Assembly (NCBI RefSeq): GCF_014199625.1
Contig: NZ_JACHNY010000009.1
Span: forward strand, 62,001 to 126,000
DNA from: Sphingomonas abaci
GTDB lineage: Bacteria > Pseudomonadota > Alphaproteobacteria > Sphingomonadales > Sphingomonadaceae
Reading direction: 5' to 3'
Length of the DNA: 64,000 nt
Of this stretch, positions 1 to 7,290 are shown in pieces (positions within the stretch are counted from its first letter, which is position 1; every line of letters begins with the position of its first letter). The notes beneath the pieces were generated by a model that saw only the letters and a program-made list of their open reading frames with translations, did not search any database and was not told the origin of the DNA. Made by a program: the position numbers and the translations under genes.

Positions 1-82
1 GCTGCCCGACCAGCGCCCCGATCGCGCCGCCGATCGGTCCGCCCAGCGCGGTTCCAGCCACCGTCAGCACCATCGTCGCCAT
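1..82 (-). CDS. GTA/phage host-specificity (tail tip) protein, N-terminal fragment
   Basis: Only the first 27 codons lie in the window. The N-terminus begins MATMVLTVAG and continues with a Gly/Ala-rich stretch (GGPIGGAIGALVGQ), the usual opening of the large GTA gp15-type tail-tip protein that mediates contact with the recipient cell. An AAGGA/AAAGGA sequence sits upstream of the ATG at 82. It follows the NlpC/P60-type gene by 15 nt in the same direction, the expected order (gp14 then gp15). Function is inferred from position and the short N-terminal match; the body of the protein is outside the window. Confidence 0.7.
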   Translation of the reverse strand, partial: MATMVLTVAGTALGGPIGGAIGALVGQ

Positions 83-97
83 CGTCCGATCCTTTCC

Positions 98-469
98 TTA
101 TCGTCGCCAGCACCCCAGTAGCGGCCAGGGCGGCGCGCCCGGCCGCTCGACCACCCGACGCAGCCCGGCATCGGCATGGATCAGCCCCGCCCCGGTCCAC
201 ACGCCCAGATGCAATTGCCCCGGCCCGGTCCGCATCAGCAGCAGATCGCCCGCCGCGGCCGCCCCCTCGACCCGGCGCAGCACCGCATCCAGGCGCGCCC
301 GCACCGCCGCCGCATCGCCGCCGCGCAGCGGATAGCCACTCGGCGCCGCCAGCCGCAGCGCGTGCGCCGCCAGCCCCACGCAATCCAGGCCCGCGCCATC
401 GCGTCCATGCAGCCGGAACGGCACGCCCAGCACCGCCCGCGCACGCGCCACCACCGCCTCGCCCGGCAC
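98..469 (-). CDS. NlpC/P60-type peptidase, GTA gp14-like
   Basis: Predicted 123-residue cell-wall peptidase of the tail tip, thought to open peptidoglycan during DNA delivery. The cysteine-peptidase triad can be read as C30 in LDCVGLA, H87 in QLHLGVW and a third polar residue near H98. The likely start is a GTG at 469, 3 nt after the stop of the upstream DUF2163 gene, so the two are probably translationally coupled. Its length matches GTA gp14 proteins. Position between the gp13 and gp15 homologues supports the call. Confidence 0.85.
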   Translation of the reverse strand: MPGEAVVARARAVLGVPFRLHGRDGAGLDCVGLAAHALRLAAPSGYPLRGGDAAAVRARLDAVLRRVEGAAAAGDLLLMRTGPGQLHLGVWTGAGLIHADAGLRRVVERPGAPPWPLLGCWRR

Positions 470-472
470 GGC

Positions 473-1285
473 TCAGCCCCCCGGCCAGCGCGTGATCAGG
501 TCCAGCCCCGGCAGATGCGGCTCGCCCCGGAAGTTCGCGGCATTGCCGAACCGGTCGCGACAGGTGGCGAAGCTCTTGTCGCACCCCTCGACCAGCTCGA
601 CCAACGTGTCGGCCACCACGGCGAAGGCCGGCGGCGCGATCAGGACCAGCCGCCGCCCCGCCGATTGCGCCACCGCCGTCTCCAGCCCGCCATTCGCGCC
701 ACCGAACCAGCGGACCATGCCGTTGCCGAACGCGTCCGCCACCGGCTCGTCGACATCGCTCAGCAAGGTCCGCTCGTCGATCGCCCGCACCCGCGCCCAG
801 TGGCGCCGCAGCGCCGCGCGGCACCGCCGGTCGCCCAGCGCCGCGCGGCATTCGGGCGCGGTGGCCTCCACCGCCGGCCGGTCGAGCGCCGCCGCCGCGC
901 CCAGCAGTTCGGCGGTGAAGCCATGATCGCCCAGCTCGACCGCGCCGATCGTCCCCTCGCCCAGCGGCACCGGCGCGCCCGCCCCGGTCCAGTCGGCGGC
1001 GAAGATCGTCACCCGTGCGCCATCCCACCGCCCAGCCAGCAGGTCGCGCGGGCTGAAGGCGTCGCCGGTCAGCGCACCCGACACGTCCATCGTGTCCGCC
1101 TCCAGCCCCACCGACCGCGTGATCGCCGATGGCACCATGCCCGGCGCGGCGCGATGGACCAGCCCGTCGATCTCCAGGTCCCGGTCATGCGCGGTCAGCC
1201 CGATCGTCACCCCGTCGCGCCGCTCGACCCGCCAGCACAAGGCGATCGTCGTCACCGCCGCGTCCAGCCAGCCCGCCGCGCTCAT
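473..1285 (-). CDS. DUF2163 baseplate hub protein, GTA gp13-like
   Basis: A 270-residue protein of the DUF2163/TIGR02218 type, part of the distal tail hub in GTAs. The C-terminal signature region (GCDKSFATCRDRFGN and following) is clear at about residues 234-260. Four cysteines, C146, C155, C235 and C242, are spaced as two pairs; the Rhodobacter capsulatus GTA hub is reported to carry an iron-sulfur cluster, so these are candidate ligands (inference). The start overlaps the upstream gp12 gene by 4 nt, typical of this operon. Confidence 0.88.
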   Translation of the reverse strand: MSAAGWLDAAVTTIALCWRVERRDGVTIGLTAHDRDLEIDGLVHRAAPGMVPSAITRSVGLEADTMDVSGALTGDAFSPRDLLAGRWDGARVTIFAADWTGAGAPVPLGEGTIGAVELGDHGFTAELLGAAAALDRPAVEATAPECRAALGDRRCRAALRRHWARVRAIDERTLLSDVDEPVADAFGNGMVRWFGGANGGLETAVAQSAGRRLVLIAPPAFAVVADTLVELVEGCDKSFATCRDRFGNAANFRGEPHLPGLDLITRWPGG

Positions 1286-3561
1286 GGCGCCACCTCGCGC
1301 AGCTCGACCAGCGGCACCGATGCGGCGACCCCGGCCAGATAGGTGGCCCGACTGACGCTTAGCCGATCCTGGGCGAAGCGCACCGGCACGTCGAAGTCGA
1401 ACGAGGCGGTCACCGCCGCCCCCGCCGCCGGCGCGGCGTCCAGCACCACCCAGCCGCCGTCGTTCAACCGGAACCCCGCCGTGCGGCCGGCCACCGCGAC
1501 GCGCACGCTGTCCGCCACCGGCCGCGTGATCCGCCGCTCGGCCGCGTCGTACCGCCGCACCAGCGCGAAGCGGCGGTTCACCCCGTCCCCCGTCCCGATC
1601 GCCTCGCCCCGCCCCTGCCAGTCGAACGGATCGCGCAACCGGAACCCCCGCGCCGGCCCCAGCCGCGCACGGAAGAACGCCAGCAGCGCCGCGATATCCG
1701 CCTCGGACCGCAGGCCCGGCCCAACGTCATACTGACTGAGCGCCTCCGCCCATCCGGCGATGCGCTGCTCCGCGCCGCCCGCCGCCGTCACGATCTGGGT
1801 CGAGAAATGCGGGGTCACCTCCACGTCGCGGCCCAGGGCCAGCGGAAAGCCGACATCGTCGAACGCCTGCATCGCATCCTCCTCCAGATCGAAATGGACG
1901 AAGCCGTCGCGCATCACCTGCGGCAGCGCCCAGACGAAGGTCTCCGCCACCCCGCGCGCCCGCGCCGTCGCCGCCGCGCGCGCGATCGCCCGCCACTGCC
2001 CGCGATCCCGCGCCCGCAACACGAAGCCGGCGAGATAATGCTGCGCCCCCACCGGATAGCCCAGCCGCTCGGCCGCCGCCGCGACGCCCTGCGCGCTGGA
2101 CACCGCATCGCCGGTCGCCGCCCAGTCATAATCCTCCAGCTGCAACACGTCGAAGGCGGGCCAGGCCCAGCCGACCGGCATGTTCGCGCGCTTCGCCTCG
2201 GGCGCCAGCGGATCGAGCACCGTCGGCAGATAGGTCAGCAGATGCGTGATGCACCGGCCCCCCGCCGCACCCCGCGCCGCCGCCGCCAGCGCGACGGTCG
2301 AGGCCGCCAGGCATGCCCCGGCCCGGTCCAGCGTCGCGCGCTGCGCTGCGGTCGTGATGTCGCGGATGCTCGCGATCGGCGCGGGCGCGAAGGCCGCCAC
2401 CGCCGCCGCATCGTACAGGCACGGCGCGTGGCCGTCCGGCTGCACCCACCACCAGGGCTCGCCGACCTGGAAACGCGCCGGCATCCCCGCCGCCGCCGCC
2501 AGCCGCATGAACGCCGCCGCCACCTGCGCCAGCCAGTCCATCGCCCCCGCATGGGCCGGGCTCAGCAAGGTCGAGGGCGGCGACCATCCGGTCAGCGCCG
2601 GCGATCCGTCGAGGGCGCGCTGCTTCCAGTCCCCCCAGCAATGCGCGTCGAACAGCTCGTAGGACAGCGACCAGATCACCGTATAACCCAGCCGCAGGGC
2701 TGCGTCCGCCAGGGCGCGATGCCAGGCCGCGCACGCCACGTTCAGCACCCCGCCGCGGGCGCTGACGTAGAAACCGCCACTCGCGGCCTCGAGCCGGAAA
2801 TAATGGCTCATGCCGACATAATGGACGATCGGCCCGCGATAGCCCAGGTGCAGCGCGTTGCGCAGCAGCCGGGCCGGGGTCAGGTGATAGCTGTCGTCAT
2901 AGCCGCTCGCCAGCCGCAAGCCGTGCTCCGGCACCACCGCCGCGCCCAGCGCCAGCACTGCCCCCGGCCCCTCGCAGGCGATGTCGGTCAGCGCGACCCA
3001 GCCCTCCGCCGGCGCGGCCAGCGCCGCATCCGCGCCATCGTAGCCGGGCGGCGCCAGCGACACGAACATCCGATCGACATCCCCGGCCCAGACCGGCACC
3101 GCCTCGTCCGGCAGCAGGAACCCGCCCTCCACGCTCGCGAAATTGATCGCCACCGTCGCATCCTGGGGCGACCCGCTGGCATAGTTCCACAGCCGCACAT
3201 ACCAGCTTCGCGCCGCGCCCCCCGCATCGCGCCCCTCGATCGTCAGCACCGGCCCCTGCACCGCGTCCAGCGCCCTGATCCCGGCCGAGCGCCAGCGGAA
3301 CCGCAACCGGCACTGGCGGAAATCCCGCGCCGTCTCGTAGCGCAGCAGCGGGTGATCGTGCCGGTCCTCCGCCTCCCAGATCAACCCGGCGAGATCGTCC
3401 CGCTTGTAGAAGACGCAGTCGACGCGCAACGCATCCGGTCTCGTCGTCGTCACCGCCGCCATCATCGGCCGCGGGAAATTGACTGTCCAGAAGCGCGGAT
3501 CGAACCGCTGCATCACCTCCTCGCGCTGACCGTCCCGCGCACGCGCCAACCAATGCCCCAT
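1282..3561 (-). CDS. DUF2460 distal tail protein (GTA gp12-like) with large N-terminal fusion
   Basis: A 759-residue protein. The last ~200 residues, from about FPLALGRDVEVTPHFSTQ, are a standard DUF2460/TIGR02217 (gp12) domain with the RGFRLRDPFDW motif. The first ~540 residues are extra compared with the ~200-residue Rhodobacter protein. They contain alternating strand/helix segments and motifs such as VGEPWWW and VLQLEDYDW that suggest a TIM-barrel, glycosidase-like fold; similar tail proteins are sometimes labelled non-contractile tail sheath proteins. The ATG at 3561 has GAGGGGG 2-8 nt upstream. An internal ATG at 3513 preceded by AGGAGG is an alternative start. It probably coats or extends the tail, or binds or cleaves a surface glycan; this is inference. 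Confidence 0.85.
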   Translation of the reverse strand: MGHWLARARDGQREEVMQRFDPRFWTVNFPRPMMAAVTTTRPDALRVDCVFYKRDDLAGLIWEAEDRHDHPLLRYETARDFRQCRLRFRWRSAGIRALDAVQGPVLTIEGRDAGGAARSWYVRLWNYASGSPQDATVAINFASVEGGFLLPDEAVPVWAGDVDRMFVSLAPPGYDGADAALAAPAEGWVALTDIACEGPGAVLALGAAVVPEHGLRLASGYDDSYHLTPARLLRNALHLGYRGPIVHYVGMSHYFRLEAASGGFYVSARGGVLNVACAAWHRALADAALRLGYTVIWSLSYELFDAHCWGDWKQRALDGSPALTGWSPPSTLLSPAHAGAMDWLAQVAAAFMRLAAAAGMPARFQVGEPWWWVQPDGHAPCLYDAAAVAAFAPAPIASIRDITTAAQRATLDRAGACLAASTVALAAAARGAAGGRCITHLLTYLPTVLDPLAPEAKRANMPVGWAWPAFDVLQLEDYDWAATGDAVSSAQGVAAAAERLGYPVGAQHYLAGFVLRARDRGQWRAIARAAATARARGVAETFVWALPQVMRDGFVHFDLEEDAMQAFDDVGFPLALGRDVEVTPHFSTQIVTAAGGAEQRIAGWAEALSQYDVGPGLRSEADIAALLAFFRARLGPARGFRLRDPFDWQGRGEAIGTGDGVNRRFALVRRYDAAERRITRPVADSVRVAVAGRTAGFRLNDGGWVVLDAAPAAGAAVTASFDFDVPVRFAQDRLSVSRATYLAGVAASVPLVELREVAP

Positions 3562-3587
3562 CGCCCCCTCCTCAGTTCGGCCCGTCC

Positions 3588-4154
3588 TCAGTTCAGCGCC
3601 GCCCGCACCGCCTGCGCCACCTGCCGGCTCGACTGGCGCAGCGCCGCCGCCGGCTCGCTCCGCCCCGCATGGATCGTGATCGACACCCGCACCTCGCGCG
3701 CCGCGGCGGGGGCGAGCGTCTCGATCCGCCCGGTCGCGGCCGGCACGAACAGCTCCGGTCCGCGCTCGCCCACCAGATAGCCGCGCCCCGGTGCCACCGG
3801 CCCGCCCGTCGCCCGCCCCGGCTGGCCGCCGCCCGCCGACGCCACCCCAAGGCCCGCCCCCAATCCCGTCGGCGCCAGCGTCGATGCGACGTCGCCAATC
3901 AGGCTGCGCACCGCATTTCGCAGCGCCGCCGCCGCGATCTGGTCCATCACCCTGAGCGCCGTCGCCTTTAGATCCTCGAAGCTCAGCTTGCCGGTCCGCG
4001 CCGCCTTCAGCAGCGCCTGCTCGACCAGTCCCCCGGCCCGCGCCGCGCTACCGCCCAGCCCGCTTTCCAGCGCGTCCCGCATCGACGCCACATCGCTCAG
4101 GAAGCCACGCGTGTCGGCGCGCACCGACACCATCGCCAGGTCCACCTCATCCAT
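3588..4154 (-). CDS. Tail tape measure protein, GTA gp11-like (short)
   Basis: A 188-residue protein with the GTA gp11 pattern: an N-terminal helical part (MDEVDLAMVSVRADTRGF), an Ala-rich middle, and a Gly-rich ATGGPVAPGRGYLVGERGPE segment typical of lambda-type tape measure ends. Tape measure proteins set tail length and line the tail lumen; this one is short, implying a very short tail spacer. It overlaps the upstream chaperone gene by 8 nt and precedes the gp12 gene by 26 nt. Confidence 0.82.
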   Translation of the reverse strand: MDEVDLAMVSVRADTRGFLSDVASMRDALESGLGGSAARAGGLVEQALLKAARTGKLSFEDLKATALRVMDQIAAAALRNAVRSLIGDVASTLAPTGLGAGLGVASAGGGQPGRATGGPVAPGRGYLVGERGPELFVPAATGRIETLAPAAAREVRVSITIHAGRSEPAAALRQSSRQVAQAVRAALN

Positions 4155-4350
4155 CTGGAAACGCCTTTCGCAACGTCGCGATCGCCGCCGCGTCAGGCGG
4201 TACCTGCCCGCCGTCCGCGCCGCGCATCGCCGCCACCACCACCGCCAGCTCGGCCGGCGTCGCCCGCCAGAAGCGGTCGGGCGACCAGCCCAGCACCGCG
4301 CCCGCGAACCCCGCCGCCCGCGCCGCCGCGCCCGCGAAGCGCGCGCTCAC
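4147..4350 (-). CDS. Phage tail assembly chaperone, rcc01693 family (GTA gp10.1-like)
   Basis: A 67-residue protein starting at GTG 4350, whose start codon overlaps the stop of the gp10 gene (GTGA, 4 nt). The segment LGWSPDRFWRATPAEL is the hallmark of the TIGR02216/rcc01693 tail chaperone family. It probably works with the preceding gene product during tail tube assembly around the tape measure protein. Too small to be noticed by length alone, but motif, coupling and position agree. Confidence 0.82.
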   Translation of the reverse strand: MSARFAGAAARAAGFAGAVLGWSPDRFWRATPAELAVVVAAMRGADGGQVPPDAAAIATLRKAFPDG

Positions 4351-4661
4351 CGCCCCGCCAGGATCTGCCCCAGCAGTACGCGCAGCACCGGCGTCGCCGC
4401 CGCCAGACCCAGCATCGCTACCGCCTCGCCCAGCGCCATCCGATCCAGCCCCTCGGGCGGATCGCGCAGGCAGTGCCAGAACAGCGCGACCATCTCCGAC
4501 AGGCACAGCTTGCCGTCCGCCGCCCGCTCGACCAGCGCGAACAGCGGCCCCAGCTCCGCTTCGGCCGCGACCAGCGCCGCGAAGCTCGGCCGCAGCACCA
4601 GCGTCGCGCCATCCACCGCCAGCGCCGCCTCGCCGCGCACGGGATTGGCCGGGCCGCTCAC
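4347..4661 (-). CDS. GTA gp10 family tail chaperone-like protein
   Basis: A 104-residue protein starting at GTG 4661, overlapping the tail tube gene stop by 4 nt. The sequence reads VSGPANPVRGEAAL, then LVLRPSFAALVAAEAELGPL and a helical C-terminus, matching the GTA_gp10 (phage tail assembly chaperone-like) family. It lies between the major tail protein and the rcc01693-type chaperone, the standard GTA order. Function in tail assembly is inferred from family and location. Confidence 0.83.
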   Translation of the reverse strand: MSGPANPVRGEAALAVDGATLVLRPSFAALVAAEAELGPLFALVERAADGKLCLSEMVALFWHCLRDPPEGLDRMALGEAVAMLGLAAATPVLRVLLGQILAGR

Positions 4662-5062
4662 GACGCCACCACCGCGCCGGAGCTCTCCAGGCTCAGCGTA
4701 TAGGATCGCTCGCCATTGAAATCGCCGGCATAATCGAGCCGCGTCACCAGGAAGCGGCCAGTCATGCTGTCGCCGCTCTCGAAGCTCAGCCGGTAATCGT
4801 CGATCGTGCCCGCCAGCGCGCTCGCCTTGATCCGCGCCTCCGCCGCCGATCCGGTGAACACGCCCGCGCCTGACACGCTGACGCTGCGGATGCCGGCTCC
4901 CGACAGCAACTGCCGCCACCCGCCCGAATCCTTGTTGGTCACCACCACCGCCTCGCCGTTGATCGCGAACTGCGTCGTGCGCAGCCCCGCCACCGTCGCG
5001 AAGGCGGGCGTCGCCGCCCCGTCTCCCACCTTCAACAGGAACGCGCTTCCCCGCTCGATCAT
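4658..5062 (-). CDS. Major tail (tube) protein, TP901-1-like, GTA gp9-like
   Basis: A 134-residue protein forming the tail tube. The N-terminus (MIERGSAFLLKVGDG, then the FATVAGLRTTQFAING region) and the C-terminal DYRLSFESGDSMTGRFLVTRLDYAGDFNGE region are characteristic of GTA/TP901-1 major tail proteins. Its length is typical. It starts at ATG 5062, 10 nt after the DUF3168 gene. Confidence 0.88.
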   Translation of the reverse strand: MIERGSAFLLKVGDGAATPAFATVAGLRTTQFAINGEAVVVTNKDSGGWRQLLSGAGIRSVSVSGAGVFTGSAAEARIKASALAGTIDDYRLSFESGDSMTGRFLVTRLDYAGDFNGERSYTLSLESSGAVVAS

Positions 5063-5072
5063 GCCACCCTCC

Positions 5073-5492
5073 TCAATCCTGTCGCCACATCCGCGCCGCG
5101 AACTCCACCGAGCCCTGCCAGCGCCCCTCCGACCGGCCGGCCCGCGCCAGCCGACTGCGCGTCAGCCGTATCGTCACCAGCCGCCAGCCGCCGCCGATCG
5201 CCGTGCCCGCCAGCCCGGGCAGCCCCGCCTCGACCGCCGCCAGCAGCGCGCGCAGCCGCACCGGCCGCTCGCCCGCATCCTCCAGCATCACGGTCAGCCG
5301 CGCCTCGCGCCCGCTGCACCCGGCGGCGGACGCGTCCGCCAGGACCGGCTCCTCGACCACCGCATGGGGCAGGCCGCCACGCACCGGCGGCGCGTCGAAC
5401 ACCGCCACCCCCGCCAGTCCCGCCAACGCCTTCAGCCGCGCGACCACCGCCGCGACCAGCAGCACGCGGGCGTCGCTCCCGATCGCGCTCAC
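5073..5492 (-). CDS. DUF3168 tail terminator-like protein, GTA gp8-like
   Basis: A 139-residue protein beginning at GTG 5492 (VSAIGSDARVLLVAAVVARLK), whose start overlaps the connector gene stop by 4 nt. The sequence fits the DUF3168 family, which caps the head-proximal end of the tail tube in GTAs. Most GTA clusters place a gp7 (head closure) gene just before it; here gp6 and gp8 are fused head to tail with no room for gp7. Confidence 0.8.
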   Translation of the reverse strand: MSAIGSDARVLLVAAVVARLKALAGLAGVAVFDAPPVRGGLPHAVVEEPVLADASAAGCSGREARLTVMLEDAGERPVRLRALLAAVEAGLPGLAGTAIGGGWRLVTIRLTRSRLARAGRSEGRWQGSVEFAARMWRQD

Positions 5493-5818
5493 AGGCCCAG
5501 CCGCCGCCACGGCCGCCACAAGGCCGCGACCGCGATCGGCACGCCGATCTCGGCATGGCGGTTCTCGAACAGGTGCACCGCCATCAGCACCAGCCCGTGC
5601 GCGATCGGCGGCGGCAGGTCGGACCAGCTCTCCGCCAGTCCGTCCGCATCCGCCCGCCGTAGCAGCCGTTGTCCACAAAATGCCTCCGCCAGCCCCAGCG
5701 CGGTCATCGCCAGCCGCAGCAGCAGCGCATCCTCGTCGTTTCCCGCCAGCCGCAGCATCTCGCGCGCCGCCGCCGCCACCGGCGCGACCAGCGCCGATGC
5801 CTCCTGTCCGTTCATCAT
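5489..5818 (-). CDS. Head-tail connector protein, GTA gp6-like
   Basis: A 109-residue, mostly helical protein (MMNGQEASALVAPVAAAAREML, then DALLLRLAMTALGLAEAFCGQRLL) resembling the phage gp6/TIGR02215 head-tail connector family, which forms a ring under the portal. Two adjacent ATGs (5818 and 5815) follow a GGGAG sequence. It lies 17 nt after the capsid gene. Residues near the C-terminus (PPIAHGLVLMAVHLFENRH) match the conserved helix of the family. Confidence 0.78.
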   Translation of the reverse strand: MMNGQEASALVAPVAAAAREMLRLAGNDEDALLLRLAMTALGLAEAFCGQRLLRRADADGLAESWSDLPPPIAHGLVLMAVHLFENRHAEIGVPIAVAALWRPWRRLGL

Positions 5819-5835
5819 CGCCTGTCTCCCGTCCC

Positions 5836-6837
5836 TCAGCTCGCCGCGATCTTCAGCAGCTTGATCGCGTTCGAATCCGCCACGCAGCCGCCGACCCGCT
5901 TGGTCGCGTAGAAGCTGACGAACGGCTTGTTCGAATAGGGATCGCGCAGGATCGCGGTCTCGTGGCGCTCGGCGATCAGATAGCCGCGCTTGAAGTTGCC
6001 GAAGGCCAGCGCCATCGCGTCCGCGCCCACGTCCGGCATGTCCTCGGCCTCGACCACTGGATAGCCGAGCAGCAGCGACGCCTGGTCCGCAGCCAGTCCC
6101 GGCTGCCACAGGAACGCGCCATTGCCGTCCTTCAGCTTGCGGATCAGCGCCAGCGTCGCCGCATTGGCGACGAAGCACGCCCCCTGGCGATAGGGTGCCT
6201 TCAGCATCTGCACCAGTTCGACCAGTCGGTCCGCCGCACCGTTGCCCAGACCGCTCGCCGATCCGGTCGCCAGATATTGCAGCGTGCCGAATGCGCGCCT
6301 GGCGTCGCCGTCGGTGCTGCTCGGTTGCGCCAGGAACCCCTTGGGCCGGTTGATGCCGCTGCCGGAGACGAAGGCGCTGCCCTCGGCGCGCGCGAACTCG
6401 GTCGCGATCTCGCTGGCCAGCCATTCCTCCACATCGAACGCGGCATCGTCGAGCATCGCCTGGCTGACGCTGGGATTGGCATAAAGTTCGCCGCTCGGCG
6501 GCACGATCTCGCGGAACACCGGCGTCGCGGTGGTCGGCCGTGCCTCGGTCTCCGCCGCCCAGCCGCTGGGCGTGCCGCCGCTCGTCACCAGCTTGCGATA
6601 CCCGGCCGATCCCACCGTCACGACATGGGCGATGCCGCGGATCGGCGACAGGCCGGTCAGCACGCGGCCGATCTCCGCATCGATCTCACGCGGCACCGCA
6701 TAGCCGCCCGAATCGCCGCTCACGCCCGTGAACGCCTTCATTTCCAGCGTCGCGCCCGTCCGCACGAAGCCGGCAAAGCCCGCATCGCCCTGCTGCTGCC
6801 GCGCGCCGTCCAGCGCCGGTCGAACCGTCACGTCCAT
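5836..6837 (-). CDS. Major capsid protein, HK97 fold, GTA gp5-like
   Basis: A 333-residue HK97-type capsid protein. Recognisable family segments are GGYAVPREIDAEI, SPIRGIAHVVTVGSAGYRKLV, GEWLA-like EEWLASEIATEFARAEGSAFVSGSG and the C-terminal GYLIAERHETAILRDPYSNKPFVSFYATKRVGG. The ATG at 6837 has GGAGAT 6 nt upstream; an in-frame ATG at 6849 would add four residues. It is shorter than typical gp5 (about 390-400 residues) because the N-terminal scaffold (delta) region before the capsid core is nearly absent. Confidence 0.9.
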   Translation of the reverse strand: MDVTVRPALDGARQQQGDAGFAGFVRTGATLEMKAFTGVSGDSGGYAVPREIDAEIGRVLTGLSPIRGIAHVVTVGSAGYRKLVTSGGTPSGWAAETEARPTTATPVFREIVPPSGELYANPSVSQAMLDDAAFDVEEWLASEIATEFARAEGSAFVSGSGINRPKGFLAQPSSTDGDARRAFGTLQYLATGSASGLGNGAADRLVELVQMLKAPYRQGACFVANAATLALIRKLKDGNGAFLWQPGLAADQASLLLGYPVVEAEDMPDVGADAMALAFGNFKRGYLIAERHETAILRDPYSNKPFVSFYATKRVGGCVADSNAIKLLKIAAS

Positions 6838-6855
6838 GTCTATCTCCATTTCGCT

Positions 6856-6910
6856 TGTGGATAAATCGGGGGATTGTCCGTGCGCTTGCCCGGCAAAACC
6901 CTGTGGATAA
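6856..6910 (-). promoter_or_regulatory. Pair of perfect DnaA-box 9-mers
   Basis: The 75-nt gap between the prohead protease and capsid genes contains TTATCCACA (read on the minus strand) at 6856-6864 and again at 6902-6910, both in the same orientation and 46 bp apart. TTATCCACA is the strongest consensus DnaA-binding box. The function is unknown; a link between GTA capsid expression and replication state is only a hypothesis. Confidence 0.5.
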
Positions 6911-6912
6911 GT

Positions 6913-7290
6913 TCAGTCGACGCGGTCGATCCGGGCCAGCGGCTGCATCGGCACCGGCACCAGGCTGACCTCGACCAGCCTGACGCGCAGCAATTCGCGC
7001 CATGCCCCCTGCCGCGCCACCAGCGGCCGATATCCGATCGACAGGCCGGCCAGATCGCCCCGCCGCACCGCCGCCGCCAGCGCCGCGTCCGTCACCCGCC
7101 CCGCGACGCGCAAGCCCCGCGCCTCCACCGCCAGCGTCTCGATCACGCCGACCGGATCGCCGCGATGCGCGAACAGCAGCGGCACCGGCGCCACCACCCC
7201 GAACGCCCCCGCGCGCAGCACGTCGCCGGCCCGGTCGACCCGGTCGAACAGGGCGGCATAGCCCGCGAAGGGCAGGTCCGCGCTCAGCAC
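6913..7290 (-). CDS. HK97-family prohead protease, GTA gp4-like
   Basis: A 125-residue protein starting at GTG 7290 (VLSADLPFAGYAALFDRVDRAGD). The FAHRGDPVGV segment supplies the catalytic His of the family, and LAGLSIGYRPL carries the catalytic Ser. It would process the capsid protein during head maturation, although the capsid here has almost no scaffold domain to remove. Its start overlaps the portal gene by 7 nt. Confidence 0.83.
   Translation of the reverse strand: MLSADLPFAGYAALFDRVDRAGDVLRAGAFGVVAPVPLLFAHRGDPVGVIETLAVEARGLRVAGRVTDAALAAAVRRGDLAGLSIGYRPLVARQGAWRELLRVRLVEVSLVPVPMQPLARIDRVD

Noticed and set aside
1807-3780. Long plus-strand frames opposite the GTA genes
   Set aside because: Arg/Pro-rich translations with no motif; the minus strand holds a coherent operon with overlapping starts.
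6856-6910. Replication origin at the DnaA boxes
   Set aside because: Only two boxes, no AT-rich unwinding element or dnaA/hemE neighbours, and they sit inside the GTA operon.
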